A model generated the notes under the pieces. It did no database searches and was not told the DNA's origin. It worked only from the letters and a program-made list of their open reading frames with translations. A program made the position numbers and the translations under genes. This document shows positions 26,894-38,317 of a stretch of 64,000 nucleotides of DNA, piece by piece (position 1 is the stretch's first letter; every line of letters starts with the position of its first letter). Source of the stretch: Galaxea fascicularis (taxonomy: Eukaryota; Cnidaria; Anthozoa; Scleractinia; Euphylliidae); contig OX419338.1 in the NCBI GenBank assembly GCA_948470475.1, positions 32,938,382 through 33,002,381 on the forward strand, written 5' to 3'.

Positions 26894-29800
26894 CGCTTAG
26901 CATTTTAAACGTTTTTGTACCTGGAGGCCCCGTTCCAAAGTTGTTCATGACATAGACCTGAAAAACAAAATGCCGGAAATAAAATATTTCTTTTGGAAAC
27001 TTACAAGACAGGCATAACAATCGTGAAAGACTTTAACGACTATATTATAAGAGAGCTCAAGTAACGAACGCGGCAACAACACCGAAACTATACGACGAAG
27101 TAAATTAAGAGAACGGCGTTGAAATGAAGTTTTTCCAAAGAAGACGGGAAATAAATTATTTTGCCATTAGAATAGATGACAATAATAAGGAACGACCTCC
27201 CCGAAACACTGTTGGAGAAATAATGGAGAACCGGGTTCAGGCCTTCAAGAAGATTCTTCCTGATTTCTTTTTTTCTCTTTGAGTTGCAGTGAACCGTTGA
27301 TCGTCCCCTCGGAGTCCCCTTCATTATTGGGATATGTCTCTTCGGCTGTTATTCACATAGGCATTTCGTTAACAAAAACCAATGTACCTAAATGCAAAGC
27401 GCAAGTGCAACAGTTCCTTTGAGGCTGTTGTTTTGCAGTATTCTCGACACTTTAGCGGTTGTCGCAGCTTTAGCCCCCTTATTTCCAAAATCAACCATGT
27501 AGAATTACCCGAAATGCAAACGTTTCTCCCGGCGCCAGGCTTTTTATCCGTACTTCTGTTTCCTTTGTCGTCAAAGTTTCGTTGTCTGAAGGATCATTAA
27601 CTTTGAAGTATACCACATGGTATTCTTGGATGATTCCATTCGTACATGACAGTCTCCATGACAACTCAATAGCACCGTCCTCAGCTAGATGGATAGTCAC
27701 ATCCGGTTTGCCGGGAACTGCCATGGGTAAAGCAAATGTAAATAACTCTTAATATTACCTTCGTGTAAAAAGAATCTCAAGTTAATGCTGAATGTGTTCA
27801 TTTAATTAATGCCAAGATAGCGAATTAAACTGAACGACTTTTTTTTCATGACTTTTAATTTACGCAGAGAATGTCAGACCGACCCCCTTTTCACTTTGTG
27901 AAGAGAGGTACATAACATCAATTCAACAGTTTGAAAATCTGCTGCCTTTTTCACGTCTGGTCCCGTCCCATGCCGTCTCGTCCCTTTCTGTCCTATCCCA
28001 TCCCTTCCCATCCCATCCGGTCCAGTCCCGTCCCGTCCAATCTCGCCTTGTCTTCTCTCGTTCCGTCTCGTCCCGTCACATCTTATTTCGCCTTTTCTTA
28101 CGAGTAATTATATTCTACAAAAGCAGGTTTTTGCAACTTTCATCGGCTCACCAGATCCTCTGGTCCTCAGGCTCACTAATGTAAAGTTTGGTATGCCTCT
28201 AAACGGACTTCTCTCAGCCACTTCACTGACTCTGTTTTTGGCGCTAATTTTGCACGTGTAGTTTACAAACGAGGCCAGATTGTTTATTGTAAAATTCAAG
28301 CCTCTGGTCTTTTTTAACAGGGCGTTGAAGTCGCTGTCGCATCTTTCGTCGTCGCAGTCTTTGCCTAAATAGGTGCACGACTTTCGGCAGTCCACATCAT
28401 ACATCAAGTCTGTTTGCGTTCCAGTGACAGCAGGTGGAAACCACGTTATGACAGCTGAACTTTCATTTACGAACGACACGGATGCATTCCTTGGTTCTGA
28501 TGGTATGACTTCATGTCAGAAAAAGACACACAAATAGGTATGAGCACAACGTTACTAATTAATTATCTGTGGTGTAAGTAGAAGCGCAAGTAGAAATGGT
28601 AAACTGAAAGATTATAAAATGTTAAACGTTTAGGTCTAGACTACGCTGAGGCGCAGGGTCAGAATTACATTAATGATTCGAGTTCGTTTGAAATCGAAGT
28701 TTGTGGCTAAGATTAGGGTTAGGGTTTACTTGGGAGACGACTAAGACTTAGTCGGTAAGCATAGCAGCTGCGCTCATGCAGACCGGCTTGAAACAAAGTC
28801 AGAAGTACAGCGAGTCCAGTCGATATCTTACGGACACAAAAGAACTGTTACGGGACGTTTTTCAGTACAACGAGATTTAAGAGAAGTTAGCAAACATCGC
28901 AATGTTTCTGATTATAAAGCGAGTAATTTAGGTGTTTTCCACCTGTCCTTAGAGAAACGCCTTAGAAAAGTGTGAAATATGCGAATTTTCTCTGTATTTG
29001 CGAAGCCTATAAATGAACTTAAGTTAATGAGTTGTCCAAATTTTATTGGTTACATCTCGTACAATTAGCCTGTCATTAAGAGTTTTGAATTCTGCCTGTA
29101 ACTAAATGAGTTAAGATATCTCCAATAAACGCTATACTCCTGAACGAAGATCGGGTCTACCTCTCCTAAAAAGATCCCACAAGGTGATAGGGTCCCTTTC
29201 GCTTAGCCACATAGAACTAATTTCCCCCAAAAGCCCCTGATACAATGTGAAACTGGTGAAAAATCGGAAGGGGAGTAAAGGATCAGATAAGACGAAGCTT
29301 GTGAAAGATATGGCTTTCCTGAGAGAGGGGAATACGACATCCTGAGAACGCGTATCAACTTACAAGATCCTTGGAGTATTTATCGTTGGCGACCGGAAGT
29401 GGAATAGTCATGCATGTTGACTACATATATAAAAAAAGCTTGCAAAAAGCTCTACTCTCTGCGTATTCTACGTCGAGCCGGCGTTGATCAAGGTAGCATG
29501 TTAAAGGTATACATAAGCTCTATTAGATCCGTTCTGGAGTACGCCGTGCCTGTGTGGCAATCCATTCCGGGTTGTCTGTCTGACAAAATTGAATCCATAC
29601 AGAAAGGGGCGCTTAAGATAATTTTCCCGTGTGTTGAAAGCCAGTACTTAGATGCCCTCGGGTTAGCAAGATATGTAAAGAGTATCGATGTGCAAAATGA
29701 AGGACGTCTCAGACCACCCTCTTCATACTCTTCTACCAAGACGCCTAGACGATATTTGTCCCTAATCAGATCAGCTGCACTTTTATAGAAACGTTACTAC

Positions 29801-32800
29801 CTGCAGAACGAAGCGCACCGAAGACTTTTTCACTTTTAAGTATTTTTTAACAATTATGATGCATCAGTTCCAGTGTGCTGTATATAATTTAAACTTATTG
29901 TATACAGATATGTACATAGCTGATTTTATTATAAGTTTTCATTGTATTATAACTCGTTAATTCAGTAAGTTACTGCAAGAGAGTTTAATAAACTGTTATT
30001 ATTATTATGAACAATTACAAAGAGGGTGAGCCCTGAGCCTCTAACACGAGGGAACAGAGATCTCAAAGCCCGGGAAAACAGCTTCTAGAAACCTAAAATA
30101 AGTTCCTCTGTGTAAATTTCCTTGCTAGTCTATTGCTGGTTATCGAGGATCACAGTTAATAAAAGTATGGCAGGAACTACAATTTAAACGCTCACCGGTG
30201 CAATTCAGTCCTTTTCCTTCGTTGTAAGTCCCACGTGCACATGCTAACATTTTCAAAAAGGAAAGAAACAGCAAATTCAGATGCAGAGGAATCAGTTCAC
30301 TAGAGTGATGTAGCATGAGGTAGTAGCATGAGAAAACATCTTGTTTTTAAACAAAAAAAAGAAAAGAAAAGGATAAACGATTGCTTCACAGCGAACCACC
30401 CAAAAAGGAAAAAAAGAAGCAAATTCAGTATTACATCGCATATCAGCCGTATTTCCTGGAATTAATAAAGTAAAACGTTCTCAGGAAAATTGAAGTAAGT
30501 ATTGGTCAGATTCCAATATAATCATAGCTTGCTCAGACACTGTTATCACATTTGTCTTTAGGCTACATTCTTTGTTTAGGAAATGTAGGAAAAACACAAT
30601 ATCTTGAACCAAGGTAACCAATGTACGGACGAGTTTGTGTTAAAGTGTATATGAAGTAATTTTTTTGTTTGCTTTCATCGAAAAGAATAGCAATAAAAAA
30701 GTCTGAAATTGCGAGTTTTAATCCTTTGAACGTTTTGTTTGCTATTTTTGTTCCGCCACGAAAAACTCGAATTTGCCGCTCCAAAGCGTCTCCATCTTGC
30801 GCTCGGCCAAATAGACTTGGTTACACAACTGTGACGTAATAAATCGCGTAGAGGACAGCAAGCCTTATGGCGGACAAGAGGAAAAGAGAGTCGGGGAAGA
30901 CGTATTGCGCGGCTGGTAGACGAAATGCCGTTAACTGCAGCAACAAATCAGGCATGCCAGGAATAACGATGCATTATTTCCCATCAGACGAATCTTTACG
31001 GCAGAAGTGGATTCGGTTCGTCCGAATTCACAGGAAAGATTTCGTCCCGCAACCAAATCTTCAGTTTTGTGTTCTGCACACTTCGATGACAGTTGCTTTC
31101 ACGTCAAGGGAATCCCTTTGTTCGATGACTGTGGAAAAACAAATATGCCCATGCGGTATTTGATCCGTGGATCAATTCCTTCAAAGGATACAGTCGTCCC
31201 TTATACGTCTCCTCTGATTTCACGAAAGCGCCAGCGGGTAAGTTCAGTTGCTATAGAAAGGTTTGAACATCTGAAGCGGAAAAATCACCCGAATGTTTTA
31301 AAGTTCGGACACGATTTTCACTTATACTATTGCGAGTGTTTTAAAAACCGATGACTTGTTATGGGTTATATTCGCATGTGACATCGATGGTTTTATGGAT
31401 CAGGTCTTCTGGCGTGCACTATTATAACACCACTTGGCACATTGGTGTTTTGCATCCAGCAGAAGGTATATATACAGAGAAGGCAGTTATCAGTTTATAA
31501 TTTTCAACCGTTAAGTCTAGATTTATATAACTTTGCAGTTATTAAAAGATACGAGACAAAATTACAAAAATAAATCTACGCAAAAATTGATTGTTCTTTC
31601 TATTGTCTTGTGCTGTTTATGTCATATTTCATATTTATACGTGCAACTTAGGGAGTATTGGAACTTTGGGCGGACGTAAAGTCAATATTTATGTGTTACT
31701 TCTTAGTTCCTAGGGGAAGCTCTATTTGATGCTGATGGTCAAAGCAATTTCCTGGCAGCACCTATACTCCAAAGCGCCGACCAAATTTTCCTTTGCGCAC
31801 CCGCCACATGCACACCTGCATGAATGGAGACAGAGAAATTACAAGTCACTGGGGTTTAACTAAGAATACCGCGCTCCACAGATAGTGATTACTAACCAGT
31901 CATTCACAGAAACTTCATCTTGGAATCGACCGCGTAAAATAGCGGGAGAAAGTCCGTCTTGGTCGTTTTCATCGTCTTCACTTTCATCGCTCGAGTCTGC
32001 TAAAGGTTCGTCCGCGTATGGTCGAACGATGCTCACCATTTCGAATTCTCCAGATTCGCTGATATTTCGGATGGGCTATCGGGCAATGAGAAATCTTTCA
32101 GGGACATGACTTCGTCGTCTGAAGACTGAATCACTGAAGACTGAATCACTGAGCTTTAGCTCAAGGGAGAAGAAAGCGGGAAAAAGACAGAGCTACGCGA
32201 TTTATTACGTCACAACAATGAAACTCGTTACCAGTCTCCCGGGACACAATTATCAGTGTCAAGCCCGAGGAGGGGGGGGGGGGGGTCGGGCAACCCACGG
32301 GAATTTGACTGTCACATACATCCCCAGGGTAGGGATTTTGATCGGACATCATGGCCCCAGGGTGGGGAATTTTATTGCTTTCCTCTTGTATGCAACAAGG
32401 ACTGAATGGAATTTGATACTTTTGACAATTATTTTTTGCCCGGGGGGTGGGGATTTTGATAATTTTTTTCGGGCTTGACACTGATAGGTACATTGCAGAA
32501 GCGCATTGGGCAAAATTGTTCTGTCCTTAATTTTCAGTAGGACAAATAAGAGGGGGCAACGTTACCGAAGCCACAAGAGGACAGTGAGGTGAATTGAAAC
32601 TTCGGATTACTGCGAGTCTTGAATTAACAGCCAATCTGAAGTAAAAGCAAGGGATCATTTGTATCCGCCAAAACCAAAGTTACATATATGAGCAGATAGA
32701 TACATCACCGTCTCAAGGGCTACCAAAAGATCAGTGGAAAGCTTTTTTGGCGAAAGGCAACCTTTTGCTGTCACCATGTCATCAAAGCATACCTTTGCAG

Positions 32801-33729
32801 GTGCCACTCTCATTTTCCATGCCTTCTTTGCACACACATTTTCCTTGAAGTCGACTGGTATTCCACTCACCGTTGCTTTGACAAAAAACAATCAAATCTG
32901 AACCAAGCTCAGCTTGTGCAGAGTCTTTCAAACAAGATCCTTCCACCAGAATTGGCTCCAAGTCAGATATAATTGTTTGCGGAAGAGAGACCAGGCTGTC
33001 TTCAAGTGTGTCATCAGGACAAACTTTATAAGATACTTTGACAGAATATAATGTTCTGCATCCACCTTGATCACGAAATCCCAACACAATAAATTTGCTT
33101 TTAACCTGAAGGAGTGTTGTTGAGATTTCTATGTTGTCAGACAGACGCCTGATGATAGCAAATCTTCTGTATGAACTGAAGTTGTTGATTGGGTGCGGTA
33201 ATTGTTGTTCTGAGACGTTTGTGTTTGATTCCCAAACGTAAGCGAAAAACGAATTATTACAAAATATGGGCGCCCAGCACTCAATTGAACGATACCTTAA
33301 AGTAACATACAGTTTCTCAAGTTCTCCTACTGTAATAAGGTGACTTCGTAACCAGTTGTTTTGTTGTTGGCTACTATTCCAACTGCAAACTTCGTATCTA
33401 TTCCCCGTGTTCCCCTGACCGCTTGGGTGACTCCACTGTATGGGGTAATAAAACGTTTGAGTACTGAATTGTAAATAAGACTACATAGGATATCATAACA
33501 CTGGAAAGGTGCACTGTCAACGGATTAAAGAAATAAAAACCCAAATATTCAAATAAAAATTCCCGTTTCGTAAGATCTCAATAGTAAAAGTACTTAAAAT
33601 TAGTTTAAAAGAAGTATGGATAAGCAAAGAGACAGGCCATCTGACCAACATACAGAGAAACAGACGGGTAACGGAGGAACGGACAGAGGGATGAATGCGC
33701 GGACGAAAGAGAGGAATCGACCGAAAGAA

Positions 33730-33768
<39 letters not shown>

Positions 33769-34056
33769 TAGACAGATAGATAGACAGAAAGACAGACGGA
33801 AAATCGACAGATGGCTGGACATGCGGACCCACGGAAGGTTGGATGGATGGACAGACGGACGGGCGAAGTGGATGCATGGGTGTGTAGATAAATTGATTAA
33901 TTAATTAATTTGTCTTACCCCACCAGGGCTAGGTACTGGAGTCCACGTCCAAGTGCAGCCTCTACAATCCGGTGTTTCTAGCACAAACGTTTCCAATGAT
34001 GACGTCCAAGAAACAAACGACAACCAAGCGAAAACTACGATCCAAAGGCTCTCCAT
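26894..34056 (-). CDS. Gene B: Eph-type ectodomain without transmembrane or kinase exons
   Basis: Exons 33919-34056, 32793-33435, 30196-30243, 28152-28508, 27509-27717 and 26894-26957 join in phase (1,459 nt, 486 codons plus one base) with no stop. They encode a signal peptide (MESLWIVVFAWLSFVSWTSS), the Eph ligand-binding domain (NNWLRSHLI, FIVLGFRDQGGC, LPQT, VEGSCL), ACARGTYNEGKGLNCT, FN3-1 with intact FVNESSAV, and FN3-2. Exon and intron layout copies gene A. After the last exon no transmembrane or kinase exon follows: homology to gene A ends near 26.78 kb at the CGTAAA array. Reading through the last donor adds 30 residues to a TAA (26802-26804), which would give a secreted receptor ectodomain. 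Alternatively it is a 3'-truncated pseudogene. Exons are secure; product form is inference. Confidence 0.85.
28152..28508 (-). CDS. Gene B exon 4: first FN3 domain
   Basis: A 357-nt exon in phases 1-1 encodes VIPSEPRNASVSFVNESSAV through RTRGSG, with the Eph-specific cysteines CRKSC and CDDERC. It is open throughout and has Glu where gene A has TAG. Confidence 0.88.
29347..30012 (+). mobile_element. 5'-truncated LINE fragment in gene B intron 3
   Basis: The plus-strand frame 29414-29788 encodes the C-terminal side of a reverse transcriptase: KVYISSIRSVLEYAVPVWQS then ESIQKGALKIIF. The 3' end runs into attattattattatg. Flanking intron sequence (cctgag...acaaagagggtg) is continuous in gene A, so the insertion came after the A/B duplication. 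The clade is not assigned. Confidence 0.75.
30867..31354 (+). pseudogene. THAP-domain fragment with a frameshift
   Basis: The frame starts MADKRKRESGKTYCAAG and continues NCSNKSG, MHYFPSDESLRQKW and RKDFVPQ, then the C-terminal half (SSVLCSAHFDDSCF) continues in another frame from about 31040. Together they show the THAP C2CH pattern with a Trp between. The tail up to 31354 (RKRQRVSS...) is basic and unassigned. It may be a decayed transposon or host THAP gene, a sequencing error, or an exon border I did not identify. Confidence 0.55.
31355..32252. other. No gene seen between THAP fragment and fold-back
   Basis: AT-rich sequence; a short Ser/Ser-Glu-like frame at 31885-32109 has no supporting features. 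It lies in gene B intron 2. Confidence 0.45.
32253..32484. mobile_element. Fold-back element flanked by TA
   Basis: Terminal inverted repeats tcagtgtcaagcccga and its inverse, with TA on each side (32251-32252 and 32485-32486). The interior has a G-run and ccccagggt.gggaatttt segments. A TA duplication suits Tc1/mariner-like insertion, but there is no transposase. Confidence 0.65.
32793..33435 (-). CDS. Gene B exon 2: Eph ligand-binding domain
   Basis: A 643-nt exon after a CATACAG acceptor runs WSHPSGQ to SGTCKG, ending in phase 1. It is intact and close to the gene A exon throughout, differing by small indels such as SDLEPILVEG. Its first half lacks ATG, GTG and TTG codons in frame, so start-based gene finders miss it. 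Confidence 0.9.
33733..33800. repeat. (CAGA)n microsatellite in gene B intron 1
   Basis: Runs of cagacaga grade into tagataga. It matches the array at the same intron position of gene A. Confidence 0.85.
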
Positions 34057-37000
34057 TAAGGTGTCTTGTTGGCTTACGTAAGGGCTATAAGTAAATCCTG
34101 ACAAAAACATGACTTCAACTTCATTTCAGTAAAAATGATCTTACAATAGACTTGCCCGCAAAATAGCAATCTAATCTAGGCGGCCCAGCTGAAAGAAACA
34201 ATTAAAATGAAAGGAAAGGAAGGAATAATATTTTAAGTTACAATGCTTGTAATTTTTATCATAGTTTTATTTTAATTACCATACCATCTGAGGAAAAACA
34301 AAGAGAGTGGAAAGCATATAATTTGTACAACATTAAATTACTTAACTTTTAAACCAGATTGTTTAATTATCACGATGTCGTCTCAATAAAGCCATTTTCT
34401 CCGTTTTCAGAATATCGGAAAGCAACCCGTGAAGTAGTTTGGTGAATTCCTTTTCACAAGGATCTCTAATATGATAAGGTATCTCATTCAAAAGTTTTAC
34501 GCCAAAACGCGGAGACAACTGAGTTTTTGTGTAATTCCAGCTTAGAGCTTTTAACGTGAAAGTTACCAGAAGTAGATGATCGTGTGTTGTATGAATGTAT
34601 TGTTGAGGTTTCTTTCATGAAATGAATTAAAGATTTGGTGGCGAATGGTTGTTGTTGATGCCGTGCATTAGACGAGCTACAGATCTATGATACATAAACT
34701 GATGTCGCTGGTAATATATCAGCGTCGATAAATATAGGAATTCCGTGTTACATATATCCATAAAATACATAATGCGAAGCACTCTTATTGGCTAATTTCG
34801 GGACAGGACTCAACATTAATGTCTAAGGGCATTATGCCACTTGATAATGCCCAACGAGGAGCTCAAAGTCATAAGCAAGCAAAAATATTTGAAATTTTCA
34901 ACTGGAAGCAATTTTTTCCACTCAAACCAACAGAAAAGAAAAGGAGTAAAGACAATTAATTGGAAAGTGAGTTTTACTATCCCGATAAAACAGGAAAAAA
35001 AAAAAAGAAACAACAGAAAAACAGAAAACCCCAAATCCGAGAAAATGAGTAGGAACCTCCTTCAGCGAAGAACAACAACAGCAACCCAGCGACTGAGTCA
35101 AGAAGGAATTGAAAGGTTCGTTCAGTCGCAGGAAAGCCACAACACAACAAAGACTGAAGTCCATCAGTGACGAAGCAGGTTGGGATTAACAGGCAGCAAA
35201 CGCAGATGTGGACGGCTAACTATTTACATGTAATACAGTGGAACGGAGAATTGGCGGTTTTACGTTTTGGCCGGAAGTAAAACGTGCCCTTTTGATTGAC
35301 ATTCTAAGCGCTGTTTCTTCCCTTGAAGGGGATACTTCAAAGAGCTTAAAGGGAATTTCTTCGTTTGCTCTCAAATTTGGACAGCCGACTGTTTTAGCAT
35401 AAAAACAATAAAAAGATGTATCTTTTTAAATTTCTTTTCCTCTGAGAGTGATTAGTCCACATCTTTTTAATAACATTTCAAAAATGTTCTGTAACCTTTC
35501 ACTGTAATTGACTATGGTAAAACAAAAACCCTTTTTTAGCGCTGTGGGTCCGTAAACGGAGGGACAAACTAAATCAGCGAAAGACAACATTCGATTGGAT
35601 TTGTAGGTTTGAAAAGGTGACTCGAATGTTCGCATTTAGAGGTCACGAACAATTCGACAATTCATTTATTTGAAAATTCTTGGTATAGTTTGATAGCCAG
35701 CTCTATAAACTTTAATTTGATATGGTATGGAGTTTAGGTATCTGCAGTTTAACTAGGACGCGGACACCTTTAAAGGCATACGATAACCTTAACCTGACGG
35801 GGTTTAATACTCTAGACCACCTCTCAAAGCAGTCGAGCAGTTTTTATTCGGAGAGTAAACATTACAAAACACCTCTTAAGCTTTTGCTTCCAACTTAAGT
35901 AAGACGTTTGGAAAATATGGCAAACAAGACCTCAATTAGCTCCATTTTATCAGCAACCTAGGCCTCAATCAAGCAGCCAAGCAGCAAGAATCTGACCCCG
36001 TTACATCCTGGGAAATTTGAGATATCTTTGAGCAGGAAAGCCTACCTCCAAACAATTAGCTATTTTCTCAAAAGTCTTTGGCCAGGCTTGAATCCTGCAC
36101 CGACAGTTGTCCAAGCACTTTAAACTTCCAATGAAACTTCCATAAATGCAGAATTAAGCATGGCGAGACAAAGTTCATTTGCTTAATGGTTCCTTGTCAA
36201 TGAACAACAAACTGCCAGTAGTTCGAAACACATTCACAGTGCCAATAAACAGTTCTTTGAAATTGGCAAATTCAAACCTTCTCGGCCCTTAATAATGAGC
36301 CCCGGCACCAGCAAAGACGAGCAAATGACCCAAAACACAGTAATTTAGGGCAATTTTGACGGCATTTTCAAGGCAATTCGGCAAACGAATCTGCAGATCA
36401 GAAAGTGAATTCAAATGTACCGAGTATAGTCGCGTGACCAGATACCGTGTGACAGGCTACATGAATACCATACCCAGTTCCTACATCCGATGGGGCATGG
36501 GTATGGTATACATATAGATCTTTGTATAAGACCATAAAGTAGAATCGATAAAGTGGAAAACATCACGCGTGAATGACTTAAGTCATGGATGTCTGCAGAA
36601 GATCAATATTTAACGCGCCATTGGCAGCGTTATCATAATGAAATAGTTTTATGCAAAAATTTGATTTGATGGCACGCCGGATATAAGCTAAGCTTTACTT
36701 TCTATACTCTCCATGCATAGAAACACCATCTAGCCACCATCTCCAGACTACTTAAATTGGAATTGGTCGTATTCGACGTATACGCTGAGTTTGATTATCC
36801 CTGTAATGCACTTCAGCATAAAGAATGCATTTAACAATCAAATCTTACCTCTTTCTGGTCTCAAGATTCCCACATCAAGCTCCCAAGCTGCGAATTTACA
36901 ACAAGATTGAAGCAGGGCTCTCAGCCTCGTTACAGGACCCGTTGTTTAATTTAAGAAGTAACTTTAGCCTCAATACGTCTCAGTACACGCTCCAGTGACA

Positions 37001-38231
37001 CTGACTTTCGAGCGCAATCTGTCAGTCTCTCGCAGTGTTGACAATAGATCAGAGGAATGGAAACTAATTTCAAGGTATTTTCGCAGCCACATACGACTAG
37101 TAACAATACAGTTCGTGACGCATACACCGAACATACTTGCTACTCAATGCTCCAATATATTGGTGGCAAATAAGAATAATTTGAGTACCGGAAATAAAGC
37201 GCTCGCGTTTCAAGCATTTCCTGCTGTTCACGAAGATTAAAACAGAGCGAAGTATGAAAGTAAATTCTGATAAACCTGTTGTTCCGTATTATCTCAATCA
37301 AGATTTGTTCCTTAAATTGAGGGCTACGACAATTAATTCCCTGCCAAGCTTTAAGAGCTTCTTCGTAAAAAGTTAAAGGCGATAAATCTATAGGAAGATA
37401 ATTCAAATCAAAGTTACATTGAAATAAAAAGCGACCCCCTACAGGATTCAGATATTCAATAGGAATCAGACACTAACTAGCAGCAGCAGCACTTTCATTC
37501 AGCCGCTTAATCCACATTACCTTTAGAGACTTGCTGATTATTCCAAAATCGGGCATATCGAGTCCCCCTTTTTCTTTTTAAACCAAATGAAAGACAGTAT
37601 AGGAAACAACTGTGCCGTTGTCGTTTATTTTTTTGATGATGTTTATTGTATTAAAGTTCCACTCTGCCAATGGTAGACTATTTAATATTGCTAGATTACA
37701 GTCAGACACCACTCCCTCGTCATTATCTATGACGTCTTCATCTTTTCCTCTTCGGCCTCCTCCTCTTGCTTAGCAGACACAGACTGTCACTTTCAATGTT
37801 CAATTCTTAAGGCAAAATAATTGATAAACATGGCTTACAATTCTCACCTTGCGAGTACAATTCTTAGTGATTGTGACGATGTCGTGAGTGGTTGTCACCA
37901 TCGTCGCAATCAGATTTGTTCTCAGCCGCGCGGCTTGTTAATTAATGACCAGCAGTATCATGACTACCATTAGGTACCTCATGTAATTACAACTTAAACA
38001 GAAGCGATAATTAGACATTCTTTGCGTGTATATATGCCAGATTTCTAAATCATTCAAATGTGCCAAAAGTACTAGTATGTTCACGTTTTATTACATTTTG
38101 TCACAAAAATCAAATACAGCTATATTTTTCTCAAAATGAAAATTCCACTCGCCAAACCGGGCGAGTAATTTACGATTTCCACTCGCCCGACGGGATTGCC
38201 ACTCGCATTGGCGTCGCAGAGTGGTCGAGCG
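34057..38231. other. Intergenic region upstream of gene B; no gene seen
   Basis: No Eph, FN3 or kinase exon and no convincing frame is present, although the kinase exons of gene C would be expected here by comparison with gene A. At its right end, around 38130-38235, short repeats of cactcgcc/gggcgagt border the broken transmembrane exon of gene C. The gene B promoter should lie just right of 34056 but has no motif I can name. Confidence 0.5.
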
Positions 38232-38317
38232 CTAAATAAAAACCCTGACAATCAAAACGATAACTCCGAATGTAACTGAAATGACAATGTAAATAAATTG
38301 GCTGGAACTTGGACCGC
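38232..38317 (-). CDS. Gene C exon 8: transmembrane helix and premature natural end
   Basis: GGPSSSQFIYIVISVTFGVI and on is homologous to the gene A exon up to ...LIV at about 38247. Then unrelated sequence adds RVFI and TAG (38232-38234). The hydrophobic span is about 20 residues, enough to anchor in the membrane, with one Arg near the end. Confidence 0.8.
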
